A DNA stretch of 64,000 bases, taken from Carya illinoinensis (Eukaryota; Streptophyta; Magnoliopsida; Fagales; Juglandaceae). The translations under genes and the position numbers were made by a program. The stretch is taken from the NCBI RefSeq assembly GCF_018687715.1, contig NC_056762.1, positions 34,832,864 through 34,896,863 on the forward strand, read 5' to 3'. Positions 1 through 11,551 of the stretch are shown here, piece after piece; position 1 is the first letter of the stretch, and the number at the start of each line of letters is the position of its first letter. Below the pieces are notes generated by a model that made no database searches, was not told the origin of the DNA, and saw nothing but the letters and a program-made list of their open reading frames with translations.

Positions 1-22
1 TGAGTGAGAGAGAGAGAGAGGG
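1..22. repeat. (GA)n microsatellite
   Basis: A GA-dinucleotide tract opens the window. The rest of 1-1180 is AT-rich spacer in which I see no gene. Confidence 0.8.
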
Positions 23-1085
23 GAGGGGTGGGTCGGGAGAAAGACAGAAATAGAGAAAAAATTATCTGCAACGCGGCGCACAGGATAGTTGAAAGGTCAC
101 TTACGTGTCACTAGCTCATTCGTTTTCGTTTATCTCCACTTAAAGGATTGTCCTACCAGAAGCGTTTCTCATGTGATTTTATTTTTACATTTAGATAATC
201 TGTTGAGAGTGCTCTAATGTATATATATTAAGGTGTCAACATAAAAATTACTTGAAATAGGAGTGGAATGGAGTAAAATGTCCGTGAACCATATGGCATC
301 CTAGGCCCAACCCAAAGGAGGGTTTCATCATAAAGGAAGTGAGAGATGAAGACAAGAGGATAAGGATGGGACAAGAGACAGGGAAAAATCAGGGAGAAGT
401 CAAAGGAAAAGAGAAAAGTATTGGAAAAAAGATGAAAAAGAGAAAATGGTTCAAGCATGCTAAAAATGATAACCAAATGACATAAAGTCAGTTCTTCATC
501 TTTCACTAACAAATGCCCATAAAAGGAATTAGATCGGTTCAGAAAAAGGACTCCTGGGAAACTTGGTGAGAGAGTTTATTCAACTTCTGAATAGAAGCTT
601 CAGTTTTATTATTTTTCTAGGCAATCGGGGTCACCAACTCCATTTGTACAATAAGATAAAAGATATACGAGAGACTATAAATACTTCTATTATAGTAGAT
701 TTGCACCCCTAAATAACCTATAGACGTAGATCCTATATTAAACTACATAAATCTGTCTCCCTCTCTATTTATATTTATTGTATTAATTTTATATTCATTA
801 ATATGGATGTACATACGGACGCCATCCATCGCTTCGAACGACCCTTATGGGCTTCCAATGGTGCTAACCAAGACCCGAGCTATCATCATTAGTGGGGAAT
901 GACTCTTTGTCTCTCTTCTAATTTGATCGTAACAAAACACACCTTAACAATAATAATAATTAAAAGAATAGATTATGTTTCGTTCTTTCAAATTATGATC
1001 AGTTTTATAAAATAAATTATAAATTATCATAACCTAATGAACTAAAATTTTACAGAAAATGCAGTCTGGGCTCCTTTTTCCTTCC

Positions 1086-1094
1086 TTATATCAA
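1086..1094 (+). promoter_or_regulatory. possible TATA box of the NHL gene
   Basis: TTATATCAA lies about 90 bp before the ATG at 1181 and is followed by a C/T-rich stretch, a layout typical of a plant core promoter. This is a weak assignment based on motif and spacing only. Confidence 0.3.
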
Positions 1095-1180
1095 CCCTGC
1101 ACACAGACAGGCTTAATTTTCCCAGTCCTTATCTCTCTCACTCGGATACTCGCAGATATCCTCGTGCTCGATCTTGAGCC

Positions 1181-1795
1181 ATGAGCAAGCCCCATAGGCC
1201 GCCCTCCGGTCATACCAACCTGGCCTCATGCATTGTGGCCACCATTTTCTTAATCTTCATTCTCATCATCATCCTCATCGTCTACTTCACCGTCTTCAAG
1301 CCCCACGACCCCAAGATCTCTGTCAACGCCGTTCAGCTTCCCTCCTTCTCCATCTCCAACGGCACCGTCAACTTCACCTTCTCCCAGTACGTCGCCGTCC
1401 GAAACCCCAACCGGGCCGTCTTCTCCCACTACGACAGCACCCTCCGGCTACTCTACTACGGTAGCCAGGTCGGTTTCTTGTTCATACCCGCAAACAAGAT
1501 CGACGCCGGCCGCACCCAGTACATGGCTGCCACCTTCGCCGTCCAGTCCTTCCCGCTGACGACGGCTCCGCAGAGTACTGTTGGCGTCATGGGAACCTCC
1601 TTCCTCCCCGGAGGCGGAGTCGCTGGCGGTGGGGGTGGGTTCCGAATCGGGCCAACCATGGAGATCGAGTCACGGCTGGAGATGGCGGGCCGGGTTCGAG
1701 TGCTGCACTTCTTCACGCATCACGTGGAGGCTAGAGCGGGCTGCAAGGTCGTCGTCGCTGTGAGTGATGGATCTGTGTTGGGTTTCCACTGCTAA
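1181..1795 (+). CDS. NDR1/HIN1-like (LEA_2 family) membrane protein
   Basis: Intronless gene for 204 aa, the usual size of NHL proteins. A short basic, proline-rich N-terminus is followed by one strong hydrophobic segment (about residues 17-40), then an extracytosolic LEA_2-type domain (about 60-170). The motif NPNRAVFSHYDS near residue 75 matches the family signature NPNxR..xYD. Family members are plasma-membrane or ER-anchored proteins linked to pathogen response and to membrane-wall contact; the exact role of this one is unknown. A glycine-rich loop (GGGVAGGGGG, about 143-152) sits inside the domain. The coding sequence is GC-rich compared with its AT-rich surroundings, as is common in intronless plant genes. 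The start is the first ATG after a C/T-rich leader, and its frame stays open to TAA at 1793-1795. No neighbour suggests a pathway. Confidence 0.88.
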   Translation: MSKPHRPPSGHTNLASCIVATIFLIFILIIILIVYFTVFKPHDPKISVNAVQLPSFSISNGTVNFTFSQYVAVRNPNRAVFSHYDSTLRLLYYGSQVGFLFIPANKIDAGRTQYMAATFAVQSFPLTTAPQSTVGVMGTSFLPGGGVAGGGGGFRIGPTMEIESRLEMAGRVRVLHFFTHHVEARAGCKVVVAVSDGSVLGFHC

Positions 1796-2188
1796 CAATA
1801 ATTTATTCCATATTTTGTGTAATTGTAGTTGGTTTTTGTTTTGGGGATTTTGGTTGTTTTTTAGAATCAAATTTGTAGCACTACCCAGAATCGTTAGGAA
1901 AAAGTGTATAAAAGAACTCATTAATCTTCTGCTAAAAGCATCTCTGCATTTGAGCTTTCAGGTAGAGCAGTAGGGCCTTGTTTTTTCCAGCTTTTTTGGT
2001 TTTTTTTTTTTTGCCATTTTCTTAACCTTTGAGGAAGAGAGTTTCTTCAGAATGTCATAATAAGGAATCAAGTAGAAAGCTGTGATATATGCTTTTGGGA
2101 TTGCTTTTTTTAGCATGAATTGGAAGGAGGATATTAATTGGGACGTAAGCAAAGTTGGATACCCTAAACACCATATTAAGTAGACTAA

Positions 2189-2336
2189 GGTTCGGTTTGG
2201 CACTGAGAATTCTCTTTAAAATTTAAAAAAATTAAAAAAAAATTAAATTATTTATTATATTTTATAAGAATATTTAAAAAAGTTATAATGATAATATGAG
2301 AATTAAAATAAAAAATTCTCAGTGATTAAACGAACC
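2189..2336. mobile_element. 148 bp MITE, TSD TAA
   Basis: The ends are inverted repeats: GGTTCGGTTTGGCACTGAGA on the left, and GGTTCGTTTAATCACTGAGA as the reverse complement of the right end. TAA flanks both sides (2186-2188 and 2337-2339). Small size, an AT-rich core and a 3 bp TAA target duplication fit a PIF/Harbinger-type (Tourist) MITE. The superfamily assignment is inferred from the TSD alone. Confidence 0.7.
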
Positions 2337-4430
2337 TAAAAGACAGAAATAGAGACCAATATCAAGGAAATTTGAATGTTGTTTTTTTTGAGTTTAGATT
2401 AGTTGAGTTTCTTTATAAATAATTATGAGTTGAGATAAAAAAATTAGTTTTATGAAATTTATTTAAGATGAGTTTAATTTTTTTATAAAAAGTTAAAAAA
2501 GATTATAAATTATGTGGGTAAAAAGATATTAAGTCAAAAAAAATTATAAATTTTACGTATAAAAAATTCTAAATTAAAAGATGTTTAACAATTTAAAATT
2601 TATACATTTGAATATTGAATTAGACTTAAATGAACTCAACTGACATGAATTGAGACGAGTGTTGTTACAAATGAAGCCTAAGCTTTTTAATTCCAGGTGG
2701 TAGCGTTAAGCAAAGCGTATTTGTGATGGTTGCGGTGCGAGTGAGCTAATGGGAGAAGCGAACAAAGTAGACTCGAATCCCAATGCAAATTACGTCCTTT
2801 GTCTCTCTGCACTGTCTCTGTCTAATCAGCACGTTGGCCCGACAAAAGTTGAAAATAAAAAATAAAAATCTTGCTGTAAGAGTCACCTCCTCTATAGTTA
2901 AAAAGTACTTATAGCGCTACATACAGTAATCCTACGTGTCCTCCAAAAAAATTAACAGTTGGCAAGATTTTTAAAATTTTTTTATTTACTTAATGATTAA
3001 AAAAATAATTTTTAATGTATTAATATATATTTTAAAAAAAAGTAAAAAAATAAAAAAGAAATTGTAAAGGCACGTGGCACACTAGCTGACTAGCATCATC
3101 CTTGTAAAAAACTGTATTAACCATTTTGTACAGTTAAATCTCACCGCCCGGGTAGAAGCCTCAATCATTGACCGCGAAAGTTACCTGCTTGCTTATTTAT
3201 TCCTCGACAACAGTCGGGAAAACGACGTCATATTTTCCTTTATTTTTCAACTTTTGTAATAATAAAAAAAAAAAAAGTGTAAAATAAAACCTTGTCCCTT
3301 GCATTATCGAATATCGATATTTTCATTCAACAAAGACGCCCGTTTACGGGTTTCCAGACCACAGAAGTCCACTAACTCGGGCAGACAGCTGCGCCAAAAG
3401 ACGTCCTGAATCAAGGTATATTAATATACAAATGATATTTAAGGCCGGTTTGGTTATCCAATACCTATGAAATTATCTCTATACTATACAGTAATTTTGC
3501 CTTAAACGTAATATTTTCTCTTAAATTTTGAAAATATTCACTTAAAGAAATAGTATAAAATAATAAAAACTGACATAAAAAATACATAAACAGTGCCAAT
3601 CTAATATAAAAAGTACATGAACAGTTTTAAATTGATATGAATAATACGTGAACAATATACAATTCGGATACTCTATAAAACAGTGAGACCTACACATTTT
3701 TCAAATCTAAAAAATTAAAAACTATCTCTAATCACAATCCAAATACACGTTTTTTTTTACTAACTATTTCATCTAATCTTAATTCAAAAATTTTATCACT
3801 ACTCATCTTATTTCATCTCATCTGAATTGTATATCCAAACGAGGAAGTATAATATATAAGCCAATGTAACTTTTTCTTGAAAAAATAGATAATTTAAAAT
3901 TTATATTAAAAAAATTATTTTAATAGCGAAACCACATTTTTCAAAGTAAATGTACAAGATTTGCATGTTCTAAAATTAATTCTAACATTAATATAACTCG
4001 TATGGACAATATATACTAAACTATTAAAATTTAAACTGTTAAATTAAAAATATATATACGAAATTACCTTAAAAGTTGCAATCCATACCACGAATCATTT
4101 CTTATGTTACAAGGCATTATATTTTTGTTAAATATGGCTCTAATTAAGTACATACAATGATGCAATTCGAATTACATGTTCCAGGTAATGAAATGAGAGA
4201 AATTGGTGGCTTCATACTTCATAGTCTCTGAACCTTTAACTGTCCATAATAATGAAACAAAAACAGCTTTCAAATTGACCGTCTGGCTGGCTGGCTGCCA
4301 TCACTCGGTTGCAGCATAAGAAACTGATCAGAAGTGCTTCCATAATCACTTACGAGGAAGACCAAAACAATTCATCGCCAACACAGCTATAAATTCTTTC
4401 AGCAAATAATACTGATAATTATAGCAACAT
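2337..4430. other. intergenic spacer
   Basis: AT-rich DNA between the NHL gene and the first lipase gene. It holds a MITE at about 3443-3844 and, around 2930-3060, a short stretch resembling 14940-15045 (a shared phrase near TTAATGTATTAATATATAT). No coding sequence is seen. Confidence 0.6.
3443..3844. mobile_element. MITE with GTTTGG-type inverted ends
   Basis: It starts GGCCGGTTTGGTTATCC and ends with a segment whose reverse complement reads CCTCGTTTGGATATACAA. Subterminal runs of the type GATGAGATGAAATAAGATG recur in similar elements at 8970, 21332, 34904 and 37230. There is no coding capacity. The target duplication is not clear. Confidence 0.55.
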
Positions 4431-5710
4431 CTATTTATACTTGTAGAGCTCAGACCGCAACCGCAGATCAGGTCCCCACCAGTGATGAATTCCATGAGCT
4501 TGTCTGAAACCCCGGGAAGGAGTTAAATTGATTGTTAGACTTGCAGAAGGTATGAGGTGTAGTGGCTCTGCCTCCATCCCCATTGCATTCATTAACAGAC
4601 TCCCGATCGAGTTCTGGGTTGCTAACCTCTCAATGATTCCTGCTCCCATTTCTTCCATCTTTTTCCTGTGTTCGAAATACCCGATATATTCTGAACAAAC
4701 TGGGTCTGCTGGGTTAACAAATAGACGAGGGGTCCATGCGCACAAGGTAGCAAATGGATCTTCAGCTGCCAAATTCCTTTGATGTTTAGCAGTCATAGCA
4801 AGAGTGAGTCCTGCTGTGATCACGCTGCTTGCAATTCGAAGCCCATGCTTTACTTTTTTATCCTTAATTCTCTCGAGGGGGGCAGAAAAGAAGGGCGGAT
4901 TGAAGAGAAAAGATTCAAGAAAGATACCGGTCTTGGCCATTGTCTTTCCAGCAAGCATTGCCATTGCTGACCCTAGTGAATGGCCAGCTAGCCAGACATT
5001 TGAAGCACCTGCAGCAGCAACCATGTTTTGGACAGCTTTCATAGCAGTCTCGAATCTAGATGTTAGGTGAAGTCCATTTTTCATCAAGTGGAGATCCAGC
5101 TCGAGATCCCGCGAGAGGGAGCCTGGCTTAGGCAAGGTGCCTCGGAAAGCAATCACATAACGTGGACTACCATCCCCTGAATAGTTATAGTAAGATGCCA
5201 GAGGTTTGAATTCGTATATGGCACCAAAGATGGAAAAATCAGCATCATCCACAAGATGACGGAGCAACTGAAATTGAAAAAACTCCCACCAAGGAGGAGC
5301 AAGGGCGTGGGGACCTTGAAGTTTCTCTTGGCGGTCCCACTCAAGAATGTAAACACCCTTAACCAAACTGGCAGCAACAGATCTTCGGTAATGTGCACTC
5401 TCCCTGCATATACAGATAGCATCTTTTTCCCTCATCATCTTGAAAGTATAGAAAGAGACCATCCAGCAAAACCAATGAGAACTTAAAACTATTCCCATGC
5501 TCTATGAAATGAACAAATTATGTTATGTTAGCATCAAGCAAAAGCCCTTAGACCTAAGACAAAAGTAAAATTTAAACAGGATATTTTCTTTATTTCAGTG
5601 TTCCTATTTTTGGGGAGTTTAGGGGAGGGGGAGGTTTGAAGGTCTCACCAGTCAACAGAAGCTAGGTGTAATGGTCCCGAAAGGCTAAAGGCGTTCCTCT
5701 CAAAGGCCAT
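4431..5710 (-). CDS. class 3 lipase-like alpha/beta hydrolase (At4g10955-type), copy 1
   Basis: Two coding exons: 5649-5710 and 4431-5403, joined by GT (5648) and AG (5404); 344 aa, close to the family's usual 350. The short first exon encodes MAFERNAFSLSG and more, then the frame runs on as ESAHYRRSVAA. GHSLG at about residues 161-165 is the nucleophile elbow (Ser163). NPADPVCSEYIG and the late HGIHHWW segment probably supply the catalytic Asp and His. No signal peptide is visible, so it is probably intracellular. The family hydrolyses acyl esters; its substrate is unknown. The protein is complete. It lies head to tail with a same-length paralog 4 kb away, a clear tandem duplicate. A non-coding leader exon part (to 5790) and a 2.3 kb leader intron precede it. 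Reading back from the exon into the intron gives a longer false N-terminus, which I rejected. Confidence 0.88.
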
Positions 5711-8360
5711 TACACCACATGTCCCGCTCTCTCTCTCTTCCTCTGGGAGGGACGTCCCTCTCTCTTCTCTTGATCTCCTCAAAAGCTCTTCTGCAATGCA
5801 TGTGGAAAGGAAATAAACTGCTCGGTGGTCCTCATAGATTTTTCTTGTGTATGCTAGATACAAGAACTAAATCAGCAAACAATTTATATTTTTTATTAAG
5901 TATCAGCAAACAATTATCTTAAACAATCTCAGAACAACTATACCCTTTAGGGAACTTCTATTTGCTTTAGCAAGTCATCTAAACAAAAGGTACTTTAAAA
6001 AATTCCAACACAAGACATTTTCCAACATGAACATCATAAAAATTGATGAACAAACATATGAAACAAATTTCTTTTCTGATAAATTCAAGGAAAACTCGAA
6101 AAGCAGCAGGCTTGTTTCGGGATCTTCAGCATGTTCTAAGACCTAATCAATTCCAAGGGTCCTTTTTCTTATTGATTATAGAGTACACTCTTCGATGATG
6201 CATACTGAATTAAGCCAAATCAACAGATCGAGATTGGAACCCCCACCCACCCACATGCAGATACTAGATAGTCAATTCAGGCTTCATAAATTAGGACCAA
6301 CTATACCCATATTTCTTACTTTTCAACCAAATATTAGTTATAAGAAATCAACCAAATATGTCTTGTTATTTTAAAGAGAAATCTATAGATAAATACAGAA
6401 ACATTGGTTGCTGTAGGTCAACCACATACCTTTTCATGTAGATCCTAGACCTTTATCGCCCTTAAGTTAACATTTTGCATCCTAACAAATGCTACAGTAA
6501 AGCAAGCTAACAATGTCTTTGTTTTTCATCTTGTAGTGAACTGTGTAGCAAGAACAATAATGATGTGGGAAGATGAAAGTTTCATAAGGCAGAGGAAAAC
6601 CAAATAATTTATGTCAATTCATTCTCTCTTGAACATAACATATGCTTCTTTTACAATAAACTGATATAATTTACTCAAATTTGAACCAAATAATACACTT
6701 TCTTTTTGTTTTTTGCCAAGTTTCGGTTCCTTAAATCACCATGGTGTCTTAAACTAGGACCAATTGCCCAAAAAGATCTAAGCTTTGCATTAAGATAACC
6801 AAAACAAAACAAACCCATCATAATAAACATATCTAAGCCCATAAGAAGAGGGTGGGGAGTATTTGCTCGACACACTAGAGTTGTGATGGGTGACAGATCT
6901 AGAATAAAATTCTGGCATTATTTATGGTGTGGAGATGGAGTTAAGGACACATTTCCTACAGCTTTCAGGATTGTGTGTGAACAGGAAGCATCAGTTGCGG
7001 ATCTCATGGGATGTCCGGTGAGTCGGTGACTCAATCCAGTGGAATGTGAATTTTATGAGGGTGGCTCATGATTGGGAAGTTGACAGTTTTGCTGATTTTT
7101 TCAGAACCTTGTTTGCCATGAGACTGAGTAATCAGGGTACTGATAAGCTGTGGACCTGTGGTGGACACCTGCTCGAAAATGTGCTTTTTCTGTCTGCTCC
7201 TTTTATAAGAACCTCATCAATCCGCAGCAGAATGGCTTTCCATGGAGAAGTATTTGGAGAAACAAGGCGCCTCTTAAGGCGAAATTTTTCACTCGGACAG
7301 CTTCACTGGGCAAGATCTTGACTATGGATAATCCACAAAAATATCGATGATTGTTGTGAATTGGTGTCGTATGTGCAGAAAGAATGGGGAGACTCTGGAT
7401 CATCTTCTACTGCACTGTGAGGCTGCTAGATCACCATGGGATGATGTCTTTAGAAGATTGGAGTTAGCCTGAGTTATGCCTTCTACAGTGGTTGACCTCC
7501 TGACCAGTTGGAAGAATTTGGACGGGATTCCATAAATCTCAGCCATGTGAAAGATAATTCATATATGTATTCTTTGGTGGCTAAGGAACAAAAGGATTGG
7601 ACTTTTGAAGATAAGGAGCGAACATTGGAAGAGATTAGAGTGTTCTTTGTTAAAAGTTTGTTCCTTTGGGCGAGTGTTGTAAATTGTATTTTGTAATGGA
7701 CTAAATTTTCATGATTTTCTTGTTTGTATCTCTCCCACTTAACTAGGTGTAAACTCTTGTATGCTTGGGCTATGCCTAATCATATTAATACAGATATCTT
7801 TTACTTGTCAAAAAATAAACACTGGAAAAACAAAGCCCTATTTCCTCTCCTTCATTCTCCCTAAGGTTTCTAAGAAGTCATTTTGTGAAAAAAGCTTTGA
7901 TCTCTTCCATACAAAAACCAACTCAACCCGAATCCATTGCTAGAGCTGGGACTTCTCTTTGTGAACACTGTCCAAGATTGATAATCGAACCGATACTCTG
8001 ATGACTCATTTCGAATGCAGAAGAATCGGAGAAATGAAAGATAAAGAGAAAAAACATGAGAACATAAGAGAAACGTACCTTGAAGAAATTACAGGTAGAG
8101 CAGATAACATGGAATAGGCGGAGGGGCCAGCTTGAAATGTAAGGGGATTGAAGTTAAAATCGCCTTAAGAGTCGGTGGCCGTTGACAAACGGCATGGAAA
8201 TTGTCTCCATTAGAGTGCATAGGATGACAGGAACTTTCGGAATCCCGGGACCAGTTTCGTTGTAGTACATTAAAGGCGAGTTCTTGGGAAAGACAGTGTC
8301 GTTTCAATTCGGGGACGTGGTTCGTTCTTTCCCCTTGGATTGAAGACGTATAGGTGAGAG
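5711..8360 (-). other. 5' leader of lipase copy 1 (two UTR exons and one intron)
   Basis: The coding exon extends upstream as UTR to 5790, where the reverse strand reads ATTGCAG|AAGAGC. The matching donor is AAG|GTACGTTT at 8079/8078, so a UTR exon probably begins near 8360 and ends at 8079. The same acceptor and donor contexts occur in copy 2 at 11595 and 14264/14263, which supports the model. The intron holds a LINE fragment. The outer limit of the first exon is a guess. Confidence 0.6.
6848..7818 (+). mobile_element. LINE fragment (C-terminal part of ORF2, zf-RVT region)
   Basis: Plus-strand translation in shifting frames gives GVFARHTRVVMGDRSRIKFW, later FSVCSFYKNL, PWRSIWRNKAPLKAKFF and LGKILTMDN, then a zinc-ribbon-like stretch. 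These are familiar from the region after the reverse transcriptase of plant L1-type elements. It ends with a tail resembling LINE 3' ends (TTTACTTGTCAAAAAATAAA). The 5' end is truncated and the frame is broken by stops and shifts. It lies antisense inside the leader intron of lipase copy 1. Confidence 0.75.
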
Positions 8361-9746
8361 TCATTCCGAAAATCTTTATTTAGTTTGTAAGGGTTGAGAA
8401 TGATTGAATGACGTGAAATGTATCAACTCGTCCTCAATGATCGTGGTGGCCGAGACTCGACTCGTCACATCGCAGGGTCGGATATCCTCTGGGTGCACGC
8501 AACTGTGCTTTTGCCGCCGCTGCCGAAGATTAGAAGAACGTCACCGTGGAGATGCAGGTTCGAATCTTCCACCTCTTCTTTGTTTTGCTTGCTGGTGAAT
8601 GCAAGATACGGCCGTCTATTTTTTCACCCGATCCAGGTGGCTCGCGCTCTCTCTGTCTCTCAATCTCTCCCCGACAAACTGGAGGTAAAATGATTCAAAT
8701 ATATAATATTTTCTACTAAATGAATATTATATTTATTTTACATAAAAAGAAAACACCTAAATTATAACTTTTTATAATTATTTATAATTTTAAGCCTAAT
8801 GAAAGGTAGTTTTGTAAATTTAAAATTTATTATAATAAAATTTTATGATTGCATTTATTAATTATAAAGTGAATGATAAAATCATAATTGTAAGTATATT
8901 ATTATCTATGTAAAATCGAAAAAGTCATTTTGTTTACTTTCTTTTAAAATAATAATAATAATAAACTAAGGGTTAGTTTGGCTTCAGAGAGTATTTCATC
9001 TCATATCATCATTACAACTTTCTCAAATTTCTACACAAAATATAATAAACAATTCAACTTTTTTAAATTTCAAAACAAAAATAATATTTTTATAATATTT
9101 TATCTAATTTTTAACTTTCATATAAAATCTTCTCATCTTATCTCTGATTCCAAACGAAAATCCATCATCCCTTACAAACACCATTATCTTAACAATTTAG
9201 ATTTCACTCGCCCAATTGTTTATTATTTTAGATCATCTATTTAAAAATTAAAAAGAAAAATATGATGTTTGGTTTGTGGGCTTATATTTAAAATTTTTCA
9301 TTTAAGTAGTAGACATACCGAATCAGAAGCTTCGATTAATGATACAAAATTTAAAATAATACAAAATTTAAAATAAAAAGTAACAATACTATAAACATTA
9401 AATACCAAAGTAATAAATTTTAAACATATCACAATCATTTTGTTCTCTTTACAAACTTTATAATATTTTTGAAAGCATGGCTCTAAGCACATACAACCAA
9501 TTCAAATTACATTTAGAGCCCATCAAAGGAACCGATGGCCTCAAAGCTCCATGCTTCAAAACATTGTCTGACCCTCATCGGTCCACAAAATAAAACAGCC
9601 TTCGCTACAAGTTCAAATTGACTGGCTGAGACAACTAAGTAGCAGGATAAGAACCTGATCAAAAACTTGTTTTATAATCCATTACAAGGAGGACCAACAC
9701 CAATAGAAAGTCTTTCAGCAAATAATATCGACAAGTATGGCAACAT
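8361..9746. other. spacer between the lipase paralogs
   Basis: Contains the presumed promoter of lipase copy 1, with an unusually GC-rich 300 bp (8400-8700), then AT-rich DNA with a MITE at 8970-9163, then the presumed 3'UTR of copy 2. No supportable gene is seen. Confidence 0.5.
8970..9163. mobile_element. MITE with GTTTGG-type inverted ends
   Basis: The left end GGGTTAGTTTGGCTTCAGAG faces a right end whose reverse complement reads GATTTTCGTTTGGAATCAGA. The internal ATGAGATGA-type runs match the MITEs at 3443 and 21332. It has no coding capacity. The element is preceded by TAA, but a matching right-hand duplication is not clear. Confidence 0.55.
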
Positions 9747-11551
9747 CTATTTGTACTTGTAGAGCTCAGACCGCAACTGCAGATCAGGTCCCCACCACTG
9801 ATGAATTCCATGAGCATATTTAAAATCTCGGGAAGGAGTTGCATTGATTGTCATTCTTGCGGAAGGAATGAGGTGTAGTGGCTCAGCCTCCTTCCCCATT
9901 GCATTTATTAACAGACTTCCTATCGAGTTCTGGGTCGCCAACCTCTCAATACCTCCTGCTCCAATCTCTTCCATCTTTCTCCTGTGTTCAAAATACCCAA
10001 TATATTCTGAACAAATGTGATCTGCTGGGTTCACAAATAGACAAGGGGCCCATGCAGACAAAGCAGCAAATGGATCTTCTGGTGCCCTATTACTCTGGTG
10101 TTTAGCCTTCATGGCAAGAGTGAGTCCTGCTGTGATCACACTGGTAGCAAATCGAATCCCATGTTTCAGTTTTTTAGATTTGATTCTCTCAATTGGGGCA
10201 GAAAAGAATGGCGGATTAAAAAGAAAAGATTTGAGAAAGATGCCATTCTTGGCCATACTTTTTCCAGCAAGCATTGCCATCGCTGACCCTAGGGAATGGC
10301 CGGCTAACCAGACATTTGAATCACCTACAGCAGCAACCATGTTTCGGACAGCTTGCATAGCAATCTCAAAGCGAGATGTCTGGTGAAGTCCATTTCGGAT
10401 CAAGTGGAGGTCAAGCTCAAGATCCCGTGAGAGGGAGTCTCCCTTAGTTATGGTGCCTCGAAAAGCAAGCACGTATCGTGGACTTCCATCCAGTGAGTCA
10501 TTACAGCAAGATGCTGGAGGTTTAAATTCAAAAATGGCACCAAAGATGGAAGAATCAGCATTGTCCACAAGACAACGGAGCAACCCAAAATGGAAAAACT
10601 CCCACCAAGGAGGAGCAAGGGCATGGGCACCTTGACGTTTCTCTTGGCGGTCCCGCTCAAGAATGTAGACACCCTGAACCAAACAGGCAGCCACAGACCT
10701 TTGATCATGTGCACTCTCCCTGGATATAGCATGTAAAATATTTTACCCTCATGATCTTATAAACAGAGAAAGAGGATATCCAGCAAAACCAATGCTGACT
10801 TAAAACTAATCCAATACTGGATGGCATTGGACTAGATATGTTAACAGCATGCAACAAAACAGCCCATCTTCGGGAAATTTAGCGAAGAACAGAATCTTCA
10901 AATTCTTACAAAAGTATGGACCCAAGTCATGTCAACAAGCATATGCCGAAAAATGACTAGTAAGGAAAAGAGCCATACGCATTTAACTTAATAAATAAGT
11001 GGACCCCAGCTTCTAGATGTGTTAAGATATAAATCTGGGGCGTAATTAGAACACATGCCACCCTTTGCGGGAAAGGGGTGAAGCCTATGAGTTATGGTTG
11101 CTACCTATAAGTTGCACCAGAAAACTTTTGGTAGTTTTCAGTTTAGTATAATCTGACTACATTGTATTTGCAAAACAATGAAACAGCTGAGAAACAAGAC
11201 ATCTTTATTTTGTTTGACATCAAGCTAGCATACCAATCTCAGTCAATAAGTTGAACTCACTTCACTCCCTACACATCATCTTAAGCAACCTCAGAGGCCT
11301 AAGACCTAAAAAGATGAAGTAAAATACTAAACAGGACATTTATTTATCTATCCTTTCTTATGTTCTTTCTTCTTCTTTTTTTCTTTTTCTTTTTTTTTTT
11401 TTGTTGTTTTGTGTGTGTGTTTTTTTTTTTTTGTTTTGGGGGGGGGGGGGAACGTGTTGTTGTGGTGGTTTAGGTTTTTCAGTTCTCACCAGTCAACTGA
11501 AGTTAGGTGTAATGGTCCAGAAAGGCTAAAGTGTTCCCTCTCAGAGGCCAT
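9747..11551 (-). CDS. class 3 lipase-like alpha/beta hydrolase (At4g10955-type), copy 2
   Basis: Coding exons 11490-11551 and 9747-10719 (GT at 11489, AG at 10720) give 344 aa, the same length and intron position as copy 1. It starts MASEREHFSLSG. GHSLGSAMAM carries the nucleophile serine, and NPADHICSEYIG and HGIHQWW hold the probable Asp and His. The two proteins align without gaps through the segments compared, and differ mainly in conservative changes, so both probably remain functional. Loss of catalytic residues is not seen. UTR extends to an acceptor at 11595, and a leader intron of 2.7 kb runs to the donor at 14263. An ATG at 10694 inside the second exon would give a shorter protein lacking the conserved N-terminus; the spliced start is preferred because it reproduces copy 1. 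Confidence 0.87.

Noticed and set aside
5404..5498. Longer N-terminus (MGIVLSSHWFCW...) for lipase copy 1
   Set aside because: It reads through the intron; the AG at 5404 and an in-phase upstream exon reproduce the paralog.
8540..8580. GGTTCGAATC, a tRNA B-box-like word
   Set aside because: No acceptor stem, A box at the right distance or terminator could be paired with it, so no tRNA gene is called.
8404..8693. Two overlapping plus-strand ORFs in GC-rich DNA
   Set aside because: No motif, no splice or promoter context; more likely promoter or leader DNA of lipase copy 1.
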